Shown here one piece after another: positions 35,020 through 44,244 of a stretch of 64,000 nucleotides of DNA. This DNA comes from an uncultured Actinomycetes bacterium (GTDB lineage Bacteria > Actinomycetota > Acidimicrobiia > Acidimicrobiales > RAAP-2): the NCBI GenBank assembly GCA_903871335.1, contig CAIQGE010000009.1, positions 1 through 64,000 on the forward strand, read 5' to 3'. The first letter of the stretch is position 1, and each line of letters begins with the position of its first letter. A program made the translations under genes and the position numbers. The notes beneath the pieces were generated by a model. That model did not search any database. It saw only the letters and a list, made by a program, of their open reading frames with translations, and was not told where the DNA came from.

Positions 35020-38000
35020 ATGGAGCACGTGCCCGACCTGCGACGCCATCGCCCGAGGGCCGACGATCCCTATCTCCTCGCTCTCGCTCGGGGCACGGTG
35101 GTGTTCGACGGCGCGACGGGAACGAACCTGCAGATGCGCAATCTGTTGGCCGACGACTTCGGGGGAGCGGCGCTCGAGGGGTGCAACGAAATCCTGACGG
35201 TGACCCGTCCGGACGTGATTCGCGATCTGCACCGGTCGTTTCTTGACGTGGGCGTCGACGCCATTGAGACTGACTCCTTCGGTTCGTTTTCCATTGTTCT
35301 CAACGAATACGGCATCGCGGACAGAGCATTTGAGCTTGCGCTCGCGTCCGCCCGTTTGGCGAGAGAGGTCGCCGACGAATACGCGAGTGCCACCGAACCC
35401 AAATTCGTCGCCGGATCTATAGGTCCGGGCACAAAATTTCCGTCGCTCGGCCAGATTCCCTACGACGAGTTGAGCGCTAGTTACGAAGAACTCGCATACG
35501 GACTACTCGAAGGTGGCGTCGACCTCCTGTTAGTCGAGACGGTCTACGACCTGTTGAGCGCGAAGGCCGCGATCAACGCCTGCCACCGGGCAATGACCCG
35601 CCACGGGCGCGTCGTACCCGTCCAAGCGCAGGTCACCATCGAACTCAATGGTCGCATGCTCCCGGGCACCGAAATTGGCGCCGCCATCACGACGCTGGCC
35701 ACCTTGGGGGTGGACGTGATGGGACTCAACTGCGCCACGGGGCCGGTCGAAATGTACGAACCTCTTCGCCAACTGTCCGACACCGCACCCATGATCCTCT
35801 CGTGTTTGCCAAACGCCGGACTGCCCAGCGTGGTGGACGGACAGATGCACTACGACCTGACGCCCGATCAGCTCGCGGAACATCTCGGTCGCTTCGTGTC
35901 CGAATACGGCGTGCGCGCCGTGGGCGGTTGCTGCGGCACGACTCCCGCCCACCTCGCGCGCGTGGTCGAGACCGTGGCGGCACTCACGCCCGCGGCCCGC
36001 GTACCCCAGAGTGATCCTTCCGCCGCGTCGCTCTACTCCGCCACGCCGTACCACCAGGACCGATCGGCGCTCTTGATCGGTGAGCGCACGAATGCCAACG
36101 GATCAAAGAAATTCCGCGAGGCCATGCTGAGTGGCGACTGGGACACCTGCGTCGCAATGGCGCGCGACCAGATCAAAGAAGGCGCCCACGTTCTTGACGT
36201 GTGCGTGGACTACACGGGTGCCGATGGCGTGAGCGACATGAATGAAGTCATGAGCCGCTTGGCGACCCAGTCGTCAGTGCCGATCATGGTCGACACGACG
36301 GAGACTGTGGTGGCGAGAGAGGCGCTCACGTGGATTGGCGGCAAGGCGATCTTGAATTCCGTCAACCTCGAGGAGGGTGACGGTCCGGGTACGCGTCTCG
36401 ACGGCTTCCTGTCCCTGGCCGCCGAATTCGGCGCCGCCGTCGTGGCCACGTGCATTGACGAAGAAGGTCAGGCGCGCACGGCCGAGTGGAAGGTGCGCGC
36501 CGCTCGAGCCATCACGACGTTGGCCGTCGAACGCTACGGACTCGACGCGACCGATATTTTCATCGACCCGCTCGCCCTGCCCTTGTCGACGGGTATGGCC
36601 GAATCTCGCCGTGACGGCATCGAAACCATCGAAGCGATTCGCCGCATCAAGGCCGAGCTGCCCGGTGTGCACACGATTCTCGGACTCTCGAACGTGTCCT
36701 TTGGTCTCAATCCGGCCGCCCGTCAAGCGCTCAACAGTATTTTCCTGCACGAGTGCGTCGAGGCCGGACTCGATGCGGCCATCGTGCACGCGTCCAAGAT
36801 CCTCCCGCTGGCGCGCATTGATGATGAGGTGCGAGAAGTCTGTCTCGACCTCATCTACGACCGGCGTCGCGACGACTACGACCCCCTCTCGGAATTGCTG
36901 CGCCTTTTTGAAGGTGTCTCGGCCACCTCGACGGCGGCGAGCGACCTCAGCGCGCTGCCACTACGCGACCGACTTCGCCGCCGCATCATTGACGGCGTGC
37001 GCGTCGGCCTCGAAGATGATCTCCGACTCGCGCTGGACGAGCCGATCACGCCGCTCGATATCGTGAACAACATCCTGCTCGACGGGATGCGCGAGGTGGG
37101 CGAACTCTTCGCCACCGGCGAGATGCAACTACCTTTCGTGCTCCAAAGTGCCGAAACGATGAAGTCCGCCGTGGCCTATCTCGAACCGTTCATGGAGAAG
37201 GTGGACCAGGGTGGGAGAGGCACGGTCGTGCTCGCCACCGTGAAGGGTGACGTGCACGATATTGGAAAGAACCTCGTCGACATCATCCTCACGAACAATG
37301 GATACGAAGTCGTCAACCTCGGCATCAAGATCGGTGTGAACGAGATGCTGGCCGCCGTCGACGAGCACCACGCGGATGCGCTCGGTATGAGTGGTCTGCT
37401 CGTGAAGTCGACACTCATCATGCGCGAGAACCTCGAGGTCATGAATGACCTTGGCTACAGCCACCTTCCGGTCCTGTTGGGTGGAGCCGCCCTGACGCGC
37501 ACGTACGTGGAGCGTGATCTCCGCGAGGTCTACAACGGACGCGTCTTCTACGGCAAGGACGCCTTTGAAGGTTTGCGCGTCTTGGACCGTCTCGGCGAGA
37601 TCAAAAAGAGCGGAGAGGACGACCCGCTCTTCGGTCGTGAGATTTCTGCGCGTAACGTGCACCGCCGTCTTCGCGACGGCTCAGGGCCCGTGCCCGACGG
37701 ATTGCCGGACCGCAGTCCCACCGTCGTGGACGACAATCCCTTGTTTGCCCCGCCCTTTCTCGGCAGCCGGGTCGCCAAGGGCATCGCGATCGACGACATC
37801 GCCGAGTACTTGAACCTCACCGCTCTGTTTCGCAACCAGTGGGGATACCGACCCAACGACGGCGAAGACGATCCGGCGTTCAAGGACCGTGTGCGGGCGA
37901 TTCTGCGCGAACAACTGGCTCTCGCCAAAGAAGAGAACCTGCTCACTCCCCAAGTGGTGTGGGGTCACTTCCCCGTCGCCAGTGACAATGGTGATCTGAT

Positions 38001-38526
38001 TGTGTACACCGACGATTCCCGGACCACCGAGCAGTGCCGATTCCATTTCCCTCGCCAACACCAAGATCCCTTCTTGTGCATCGCGGACTTCTTCCGCAGC
38101 GTCGACAGTGGCGAAAAGGACTACGCGAGCTTCATGCTCGTCACCATGGGGCACGCGGTGTCCGAAAAAGCTCAGAAGCTCTTCGCGGAGGATCGCTACA
38201 CCGACTACCTCCTGCTGCACGGCCTCGGCGTTGAGATGGCCGAAGCATTGGCCGAGTTGTGGCACCGCCGCATACGCGAGGAACTCGGGTATGCGGATGA
38301 AGACGGACCGAATTTGGCTGGTCTCTTTCGCCAGCAGTATCGCGGCGGTCGCTACTCATGGGGATATCCCGCCTGTCCGGACCTCACGGACAACGCGAAA
38401 GTGGCCACTCTGCTCGAAGCGGGTCGTATTGGGGTGGAAGTCTCCGAAGGATTCCAGCTCCACCCCGAACAGACGACGGATGCCATCATCTGTCATCACC
38501 CGCAAGCGAAGTACTTCGTCGCGTAG
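35020..38526 (+). CDS. metH: Cobalamin-dependent methionine synthase
   Basis: MetH moves a methyl group from methyltetrahydrofolate to homocysteine through cobalamin. All four modules are present in 1168 residues: homocysteine domain (about 20-330; zinc C238, C304, C305), pterin domain (about 345-610), B12 domain with DVHDIG and His746, and the SAM-binding activation domain (about 910-1168; RGGRYSWGYPACPDL). It is divergent from the adenosyltransferase. No clear ribosome site is seen; TAGCCT lies nine bases upstream. Confidence 0.97.
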   Translation: MEHVPDLRRHRPRADDPYLLALARGTVVFDGATGTNLQMRNLLADDFGGAALEGCNEILTVTRPDVIRDLHRSFLDVGVDAIETDSFGSFSIVLNEYGIADRAFELALASARLAREVADEYASATEPKFVAGSIGPGTKFPSLGQIPYDELSASYEELAYGLLEGGVDLLLVETVYDLLSAKAAINACHRAMTRHGRVVPVQAQVTIELNGRMLPGTEIGAAITTLATLGVDVMGLNCATGPVEMYEPLRQLSDTAPMILSCLPNAGLPSVVDGQMHYDLTPDQLAEHLGRFVSEYGVRAVGGCCGTTPAHLARVVETVAALTPAARVPQSDPSAASLYSATPYHQDRSALLIGERTNANGSKKFREAMLSGDWDTCVAMARDQIKEGAHVLDVCVDYTGADGVSDMNEVMSRLATQSSVPIMVDTTETVVAREALTWIGGKAILNSVNLEEGDGPGTRLDGFLSLAAEFGAAVVATCIDEEGQARTAEWKVRAARAITTLAVERYGLDATDIFIDPLALPLSTGMAESRRDGIETIEAIRRIKAELPGVHTILGLSNVSFGLNPAARQALNSIFLHECVEAGLDAAIVHASKILPLARIDDEVREVCLDLIYDRRRDDYDPLSELLRLFEGVSATSTAASDLSALPLRDRLRRRIIDGVRVGLEDDLRLALDEPITPLDIVNNILLDGMREVGELFATGEMQLPFVLQSAETMKSAVAYLEPFMEKVDQGGRGTVVLATVKGDVHDIGKNLVDIILTNNGYEVVNLGIKIGVNEMLAAVDEHHADALGMSGLLVKSTLIMRENLEVMNDLGYSHLPVLLGGAALTRTYVERDLREVYNGRVFYGKDAFEGLRVLDRLGEIKKSGEDDPLFGREISARNVHRRLRDGSGPVPDGLPDRSPTVVDDNPLFAPPFLGSRVAKGIAIDDIAEYLNLTALFRNQWGYRPNDGEDDPAFKDRVRAILREQLALAKEENLLTPQVVWGHFPVASDNGDLIVYTDDSRTTEQCRFHFPRQHQDPFLCIADFFRSVDSGEKDYASFMLVTMGHAVSEKAQKLFAEDRYTDYLLLHGLGVEMAEALAELWHRRIREELGYADEDGPNLAGLFRQQYRGGRYSWGYPACPDLTDNAKVATLLEAGRIGVEVSEGFQLHPEQTTDAIICHHPQAKYFVA

Positions 38527-38549
38527 CGACGCGCTCGTAGACTGGCGTT

Positions 38550-38972
38550 GTGCGAAACAAGATTCCTTTCGTCTTTTTGTTCATCCTGACCCTCGGAGCC
38601 GGGGGCATGGCCGCCGTCTCGATCACTCAGGCCCAGCCGGTCGCTCACGCGGTCGTTGTCGACTGCGGCACGCCCGGTGGCCCCGGCGTGAATTCGCCGA
38701 CGTCTCTGGTTCTCACCTGTGCCGACGCCGGCGTGACGCTGACACAACTCACCTGGAAGGGCTGGGGAATGCCCGTCGCGACGGGGCATGGCGACCTCAA
38801 CGTCAATAACTGTGTGCCCGATTGCGCCAGTTCGGTGACCACTACCTACCACGACGTCACGGTGGCCCTCGGCGACCTTCGCAACGGGCACTACTACACC
38901 AAGCTCACCGTTGACCACTCGATCAACGGATCCTCCGGCACGATCTACTACTTCTACCCCGCAATGAATTAG
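38550..38972 (+). CDS. Secreted protein of unknown function
   Basis: The 140-residue product has a signal peptide (FVFLFILTLGAGGMAAVSI, likely cut after ...VAHA at about residue 34). The mature part has four cysteines, LTWKGWGMPVATGHG, NNCVPDCASS and a repeated pattern of beta strands, resembling a family of small secreted actinobacterial proteins without known role. GTG 38550 is six bases after TAGACT (38538-38543). Its stop shares TTAG with lipBA. Confidence 0.75.
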   Translation: MRNKIPFVFLFILTLGAGGMAAVSITQAQPVAHAVVVDCGTPGGPGVNSPTSLVLTCADAGVTLTQLTWKGWGMPVATGHGDLNVNNCVPDCASSVTTTYHDVTVALGDLRNGHYYTKLTVDHSINGSSGTIYYFYPAMN

Positions 38973-40597
38973 CGGGAACGTGTCGAGAGCGACACGGGCG
39001 TCGCGGCCTCGAGGGCGTCGCGCGCGTGGTAGCTCGAACGCGTGAGGGGTGACGACTGGACGTGCGAGAGGCCGAGGGCTCGACCGGCGGCCGCGAGTTC
39101 GTCGAATTCTTCGGGCGTCCACCACCGGGCCACCGGAAGGTGACGAACGGTCGGGCGCAGATACTGCCCGATGGTCGCGATCGACACACCGACGGCCGCC
39201 AAATCGCGAAGAGTTTCGACGACTTCCTCGCGCTCCTCGCCGAGGCCCACCATCAGCCCCGACTTCACCGTCATGCCGGCGTCGACGGATCGGGCGAGGG
39301 TCACGAGTGATCGAGCGTAACTCGCACTCGGTCGCACGGCCCGCTGGAGACGGGCCACGGTTTCGATGTTGTGATTGAGAACGTCGGGACGAGCATCAAG
39401 GATGAGCTGCAACGACGACGCGTCGCCTCGCACATCTGAAATCAAGACCTCAATATCGGTCTCGGGACGTGCGTCACGAATAGCGCGGATGGTGTTCGCA
39501 ATGGCGCCGGCGCCGCCGTCGGCCAGATCGTCTCGAGCCACGCAGGTGATCACGGCGTGTTGCAGTCCAAGACGCACCACTGCCTCAGCCACTCGCGCGG
39601 GCTCCGTCGGATCGAGCGGCAGGGGCTTGCGGGTATCGACGAGACAGAATCCGCAGGCTCGCGTGCACCGCTCGCCATTCACCATGAATGTCGCGGTTCC
39701 GCTCTGCCAGCACTCGAAGATGTTGGGACAGCCGGCTTCTTCGCACACCGTCACCAGGCGAAGATCCTCCGTCAAGGTCCGCAGCGACTGGAACTCATTT
39801 CCCATGTGGGCCGGAATTCGGAGCCATTCGGGCTTTCGTTGCTGTAGGGGGACAGCGGAGTCAGGATTCACGCCCGCCCGTCGTAACCGACGAATGAGAG
39901 CTGGCTCGCTGCCCGACGTCGCCGCACCACGGTCCACGCGCGCCACGGTCTCTGAGGGACCCAGACGGGCCGCCAACTCTCGACCGAGCCGTTCTTCGAC
40001 GTCCTCGGTGGCGACGTCAAGTCCGAGACTTCGTAGTGAGGCCACCGGACGATCCGTAATGCCGCAGGGAACAATGACCTCGAAGGCCGAGAGGTCGACG
40101 TTGACATTGAGGGCGACCCCGTGCAAGGTGCGACGACGCCCTTGGTTGTCACGTTCGGTGCGCACACCGACGGCGGCAATCTTGTGTGGCACCGATTCGA
40201 GTTGGGCCCACACCCCGGGATAGCCCTCGAGACGACCCACCGTTCCGAGGAGTCCTTCGCTGTCCGCGTCACGCACCGTCGCGATCACCGCATCCTCGAG
40301 TAGGTGCACGTGCAGCCGGCCGGCGCTCGGATCGTCCGGCACGGTGACGATCGCCCAAGCGACGACCTGTCCGGGTCCGTGGTACGTCACGTCACCACCG
40401 CGATCGGCGTCCACGACGTCGGCCGCGAGCGTGGTCGTATCCACGAGGAAGTGGTTCTCCTGAGCCCTCACGCCACGGGTGTACGTCGCCGGGTGCTCCA
40501 ACAAGAGCAGGTAATCATCCGTCGCCGACAGGAGAGCGTGCTGTAGATCGTTGGCTTCGCTGAACGTCACGCGACCGAGATGGCGGCGACGCAGCAC
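38969..40597 (-). CDS. LipB-LipA fusion: octanoyltransferase and lipoyl synthase in one chain
   Basis: One uninterrupted 542-residue frame carries both lipoate enzymes. Residues 1-215 are LipB, with the catalytic pair K139 (PHKIAAVGV) and C178 (IVPCGITD). Residues about 240-542 are LipA, with auxiliary-cluster cysteines C285, C290 and C296 and the radical-SAM CTRACGFC (C311, C315, C318). LipB moves octanoate onto the E2 lipoyl lysine; LipA inserts two sulfurs. They are normally separate proteins. The GTG start directly follows the TAG of the E2 gene, so translation is coupled to its substrate. Confidence 0.92.
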   Translation of the reverse strand: MLRRRHLGRVTFSEANDLQHALLSATDDYLLLLEHPATYTRGVRAQENHFLVDTTTLAADVVDADRGGDVTYHGPGQVVAWAIVTVPDDPSAGRLHVHLLEDAVIATVRDADSEGLLGTVGRLEGYPGVWAQLESVPHKIAAVGVRTERDNQGRRRTLHGVALNVNVDLSAFEVIVPCGITDRPVASLRSLGLDVATEDVEERLGRELAARLGPSETVARVDRGAATSGSEPALIRRLRRAGVNPDSAVPLQQRKPEWLRIPAHMGNEFQSLRTLTEDLRLVTVCEEAGCPNIFECWQSGTATFMVNGERCTRACGFCLVDTRKPLPLDPTEPARVAEAVVRLGLQHAVITCVARDDLADGGAGAIANTIRAIRDARPETDIEVLISDVRGDASSLQLILDARPDVLNHNIETVARLQRAVRPSASYARSLVTLARSVDAGMTVKSGLMVGLGEEREEVVETLRDLAAVGVSIATIGQYLRPTVRHLPVARWWTPEEFDELAAAGRALGLSHVQSSPLTRSSYHARDALEAATPVSLSTRSR

Positions 40598-41782
40598 CTA
40601 GCGCTCCACCTCGACGTCGATGGACGCCAGGAGATCACCGACACGCTCGAGGTAGCGTCCGGCCGTGGCCGGATCGCAGACGCGATGGTCGAAGGAGAGT
40701 CCGAGAACGATCCGGCGACCCGGCTCGACGACCAGAGCTCCATCTCGCTCCACGACGACCGGCACGCGGCGGGGAGAACCCACCGACAACGCCGCAACTT
40801 CGGGCTGGATAATGATCGGCTGCACGAACAAGGTGTGCATGCTCGGTGCCGGAATGAGCGTGAAGGTTCCGCCGAGGAGATCGTCCGTCGTCAATTGACG
40901 TGTGTCCACGCGATCTTCGAGGTCCGCCAGTCGACGAGCCAGCGCGCGCAACGTCAATCCCGCCGCCGCGTGCACGACGGGCACCAACATGCCGTCCCGC
41001 TCCGCAGTGCGGGCGAAACCCAGATTGATCGCTCGATGCTCGACAATTTCGTCGCCGGCGAACGTGGCGTTGAGCGTCGGAAACTCACCCAGAGCGCGAA
41101 CGGCAGCCAGCGCCACGACGGCTTCATCCGAAATCGGAGACCCGTCAGAGCTCACCGAGCCCACGGCGTCAACTGCGTCGAAGATGCTGGCGTCCACTTC
41201 AATGGCCACGAAGCCGTGTGGCGTGGACTGGGCGGACAAGGACATGTGCGCCGCCATGCGACGCTGGCCGTTCGACAGTGACACCGCGACGTCATCGGTG
41301 GGGCCGTTGGCGACGGCGCGTTCAGCGTCGCGGCGAGTGATCGCCCCACCGGCGCCAGATCCACGCACCGTGCGCGGGTCGACATTGCCGTCGGCGAGGA
41401 TACGGCGCACGACCGGCGACGCGAGGACACCGGTAGCACCACTAGTCGCGGTCGTTGGCGGAGGTGTGGTGGTTGGGGCGGCCGCGGGCGTGGGTGCGGC
41501 TGGCGCGGGTACCGCGTCGCTCGAGGGTGCAGCGGACGTGGCTCCGTCGCCGTCTCCAATCACGGCGAGACGAGCTCCCACTTCCACCGTGTCACCCTCT
41601 TGCGCCACGATTTGGAGCAAGACGCCGGCGCTCGGCGAGGGCATTTCTGAATCGACTTTGTCGGTGGAGATTTCACAGATCGGTTCGTCGCGTTCGACGC
41701 GATCACCCACCTGCTTCATCCAGCGAATGACGATGCCTTCGGTGACTGATTCACCGAGAGAAGGGAGAAGAACGTCAACCAA
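40598..41782 (-). CDS. 2-oxoacid dehydrogenase E2 dihydrolipoamide acyltransferase
   Basis: The 394-residue protein has a lipoyl domain (1-80, lipoyl lysine K42 in STDKVDSE), an Ala/Pro/Thr linker, a peripheral subunit-binding domain (LASPVVRRILADGNVDPRTV) and the acyltransferase core ending in SFDHRVCDPATAG with the catalytic His. The usual DG after DHRxx is DP here. The TTG start at 41782 places the lysine at the canonical position 42; it lies inside the last codons of lpd. Whether it serves pyruvate, 2-oxoglutarate or branched-chain acids is undecided, since E1 is absent. Confidence 0.88.
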   Translation of the reverse strand: MVDVLLPSLGESVTEGIVIRWMKQVGDRVERDEPICEISTDKVDSEMPSPSAGVLLQIVAQEGDTVEVGARLAVIGDGDGATSAAPSSDAVPAPAAPTPAAAPTTTPPPTTATSGATGVLASPVVRRILADGNVDPRTVRGSGAGGAITRRDAERAVANGPTDDVAVSLSNGQRRMAAHMSLSAQSTPHGFVAIEVDASIFDAVDAVGSVSSDGSPISDEAVVALAAVRALGEFPTLNATFAGDEIVEHRAINLGFARTAERDGMLVPVVHAAAGLTLRALARRLADLEDRVDTRQLTTDDLLGGTFTLIPAPSMHTLFVQPIIIQPEVAALSVGSPRRVPVVVERDGALVVEPGRRIVLGLSFDHRVCDPATAGRYLERVGDLLASIDVEVER

Positions 41783-43196
41783 CGTGGAGCCCCCGACCGG
41801 CGAGGGCGAGCAAAGTTTCGCCAAAGGTCTCGGACAACGACGGGTGAGGCTGGATGAGTAGCGCCGCTTCCTCCGCCGTCGCCTCCCAATTAACGGCGAA
41901 GTACCCTGCGCCTAATTGTTCGGTGACCCACGGTCCCGCCATGTGGACGCCGAGGAGCTGGCCGGCAGTTCCGTCCGGACGCTTCTCCGCGATGATCTTG
42001 ACGACCCCATCGGTGTCACCAATGATGCGGGCTCGGGAGTTGCCTCCGAAAGGATCCTTCTTCACCACGACGTCGTAACCACGTTCCTTCGCGGCGGCTT
42101 CGGTGAGGCCACAGAACGCAACCTCGGGGTTGGAATAGATCGCCCACGGAACCCGGTCGTAATCGACGGGCAAGGGCGACTCGCCGAGGATTGACTTGAT
42201 CACGACAATGGCTTCGGCGAAGGCCACGTGGGCCAACTGCGGCGTGCCCGCCACAATGTCCCCGACCGCGAAGATCTTGGGATTGGCGGTGCGCATCAAC
42301 GAATCGGTCACGACAAAACCACGTTCATTGACCTCAACGCCCGTTCCTTCGGCGAGGAGGCCCTCCGTGCGAGGCGCTCGGCCGACGGACACAACGACCA
42401 TGTCCACCTCGACATCGTCGCCGCCGTCGACGTGCACCGCGGTTCGCGTGCCGGCCTCATTGGGAGTGTGACCGGTGACCTGGGCGGAAGTTCGAATCTC
42501 GATACCGCGCTTCTTAAAGGCGCGCTGCACGACACCGGCGACCTCGGTGTCACATCCCGTGAGAATCGACGGCAGACCCTCCAAAATGGTTACGTGCGAA
42601 CCCATGTCGGCGAGCATCGAGGCGAACTCACAACCAATCGCTCCCCCGCCAATCACCACCGCGGACGACGGCAACGTCGTGAGGTCGAGGAACTCGTCGG
42701 ACGTGACGATCAAGGAACCGGTGACGTCGAAACCGGGGATGGTGCGAGGGATTGAACCTGACGCGAGGACCACGTGGGCGCCCGCCAGCGTGACGCCGGC
42801 GTCCGCGCCATCGACGACGCTGACCGTGCCGTCGGCGAGCACGGTGGCGAGGCCGGAGAACACGGTGACCTTACGACCCTTGAGCAGGCCCGAGACGCCC
42901 TTGAACAGCACGTCGACGACCTCGTTCTTGCGACTCTGGCTGACCGAGAAGTCGACGGTGACGTCAGCGACGTTGACGCCAAAATCAGAGGAATGCGCAA
43001 TGGTCCGACGCACGTGCGCGGTCTCGAGAAACTCCTTGGCCGGCACGCAGCCACGGTGCAGGCACGTGCCACCGACCTTGTCTTTTTCGACCAGAGCAAT
43101 CGACAAGCCCGCGGACGCTCCGTACAGAGCGGTGGCGTAGCCGCCAGGACCTCCGCCAATGATGACAACATCGAACGATTGCACTTCGGAGGCCAC
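41775..43196 (-). CDS. lpdA: Dihydrolipoamide dehydrogenase (E3)
   Basis: The 473-residue flavoprotein reoxidises lipoamide. It shows FAD motif IIGGGPGGYATAL, the redox disulfide C45/C50 in GGTCLHRGC, NAD motif VIGGGAIGCEFA and the C-terminal HPSLSE base. GTG 43196 is chosen after AAAGGA, five codons downstream of the frame opening. It heads the lpd-E2-lipBA operon. Confidence 0.95.
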   Translation of the reverse strand: MASEVQSFDVVIIGGGPGGYATALYGASAGLSIALVEKDKVGGTCLHRGCVPAKEFLETAHVRRTIAHSSDFGVNVADVTVDFSVSQSRKNEVVDVLFKGVSGLLKGRKVTVFSGLATVLADGTVSVVDGADAGVTLAGAHVVLASGSIPRTIPGFDVTGSLIVTSDEFLDLTTLPSSAVVIGGGAIGCEFASMLADMGSHVTILEGLPSILTGCDTEVAGVVQRAFKKRGIEIRTSAQVTGHTPNEAGTRTAVHVDGGDDVEVDMVVVSVGRAPRTEGLLAEGTGVEVNERGFVVTDSLMRTANPKIFAVGDIVAGTPQLAHVAFAEAIVVIKSILGESPLPVDYDRVPWAIYSNPEVAFCGLTEAAAKERGYDVVVKKDPFGGNSRARIIGDTDGVVKIIAEKRPDGTAGQLLGVHMAGPWVTEQLGAGYFAVNWEATAEEAALLIQPHPSLSETFGETLLALAGRGLHVG

Positions 43197-43259
43197 GTTG
43201 CGTCCTTTCACGGGAGACTCAGAACGCCCTCAAGCCTACCGACTACGCACAACGCCTAT

Positions 43260-43709
43260 TCAGTTCGGTCGGACGGAGACCCCTCGCTGGGCGTCCGCCG
43301 CGGCCGTGGCGAGCACGTCCACGAAATCATTCATTCGGTCCCCCGAGTGACCCTTCACCCAGGTAAAGGTCACGGCGCGATCCGCGTGGATCGTGAGTGC
43401 GAACAGGTCCTCCCAGAGGTCTCGATTGGCGACGGGTTGACCCTGTGAGTTCTTCCAGCCGCGGCGCAACCAGCCTGTGTGCCAGCGGTCGTTGAAGCAC
43501 TTGACCACGTACGTCGAGTCGCTCACAATTTCGACGGGACCGTCGGGATAGGCCCGCAGAGCCTCAATGACGGCCCGAACCTCCATCCGTTGATTCGTCG
43601 TCGGATTGTCCGCCCCGCTGGCGTAGTGGGTCTCGTCCAAGGCCCACGCCCAGCCCCCCGGACCCGGATTACCGCGGCACGACCCGTCAGTGTGGATGCG
43701 CACGCTCAC
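43260..43709 (-). CDS. rnhA: Ribonuclease HI
   Basis: RNase HI cuts RNA in RNA-DNA hybrids. The 149-residue enzyme keeps the active residues D8 (HTDGSCRGNPGPGGW), E43 (NQRMEVRA), D64 (IVSDSTYV), H121 (WVKGHSG) and D131. The GTG 43709 overlaps the stop of the Rrf2 gene as GTGA. An open extension to 43838 is Arg-rich antisense-like sequence and is not used. Confidence 0.93.
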   Translation of the reverse strand: MSVRIHTDGSCRGNPGPGGWAWALDETHYASGADNPTTNQRMEVRAVIEALRAYPDGPVEIVSDSTYVVKCFNDRWHTGWLRRGWKNSQGQPVANRDLWEDLFALTIHADRAVTFTWVKGHSGDRMNDFVDVLATAAADAQRGVSVRPN

Positions 43710-44161
43710 GTGCGCGAGTGCCAGGCGTCCGGATCGCCAGTGAATTTGGTCACGCCGTCGGGAAGATTCCCCGACACGATGTCTTCCAAACTCACGTGCT
43801 CGAGAACGACGCGCAGGCTCGCCCGCACCGCCACCCACACGTCGCGTAGATGCGTCGCGGCACCCGCGTATTCCAGCGTTTCGGGCCGCATCCCACGGAC
43901 GCCGGCCATCGGCCCGCCCAGGACGCGCAGGACATCAGCAATGGAGATCTCGCTCGGTGCCTTCGCGAGACGAAACCCACCCTCCGCGCCTCGCTGAGAG
44001 GTCACGATGCCGCCACGACGCAAGTCCGAAAGAATCGCGCCGAGGAACTTCGGGGGCAGACCTTGTTCGTGCGCCAAGTTTTCGGCGCTCACCGACTCCG
44101 TCGTGCTCGCGAGCGTCAGCAGTGCACGAATGGCGTAATCGGCTTTGGCGGGAATCTGCAC
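43706..44161 (-). CDS. Rrf2-family transcription regulator without cysteines
   Basis: The 151-residue protein begins MQIPAKADYAIRALLTLA and has the winged helix with QGLPPKFLGAILSDLRRGGIV and QRGAEGGFRLAK, standard for Rrf2. Iron-sulfur Rrf2 proteins (IscR, NsrR, RsrR) use three cysteines; this one has none, so it should sense something else. The GTG lies six bases after CAGAAT. The divergent thiE promoter with dyads at 44205-44237 is the likely target. Confidence 0.9.
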   Translation of the reverse strand: MQIPAKADYAIRALLTLASTTESVSAENLAHEQGLPPKFLGAILSDLRRGGIVTSQRGAEGGFRLAKAPSEISIADVLRVLGGPMAGVRGMRPETLEYAGAATHLRDVWVAVRASLRVVLEHVSLEDIVSGNLPDGVTKFTGDPDAWHSRT

Positions 44162-44204
44162 TGTGCCATTCTGCCCGACTTCTTCCCGCTAGGTGATGAT
44201 GACC

Positions 44205-44237
44205 ACGTACGTATCCATCGTCCCTATCTCGTAGGGT
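44205..44237 (+). promoter_or_regulatory. thiE promoter with two dyads, candidate Rrf2 operator
   Basis: ACGTACGT (44205-44212) is a perfect palindrome, and CCCTA-5-TAGGG (44222-44236) is a second dyad that covers the TAGGGT -10 box (44232-44237), seven bases before the thiE GTG. A repressor bound here would block thiE. Linking it to the Rrf2 protein is inference from position. Confidence 0.5.
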
Positions 44238-44244
44238 GACCACC

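Noticed and set aside
35530-36054. Open frame of 174 codons antisense to metH
   Set aside because: His/Arg/Gly-rich shadow of the metH codon pattern; metH is clearly the coding strand.
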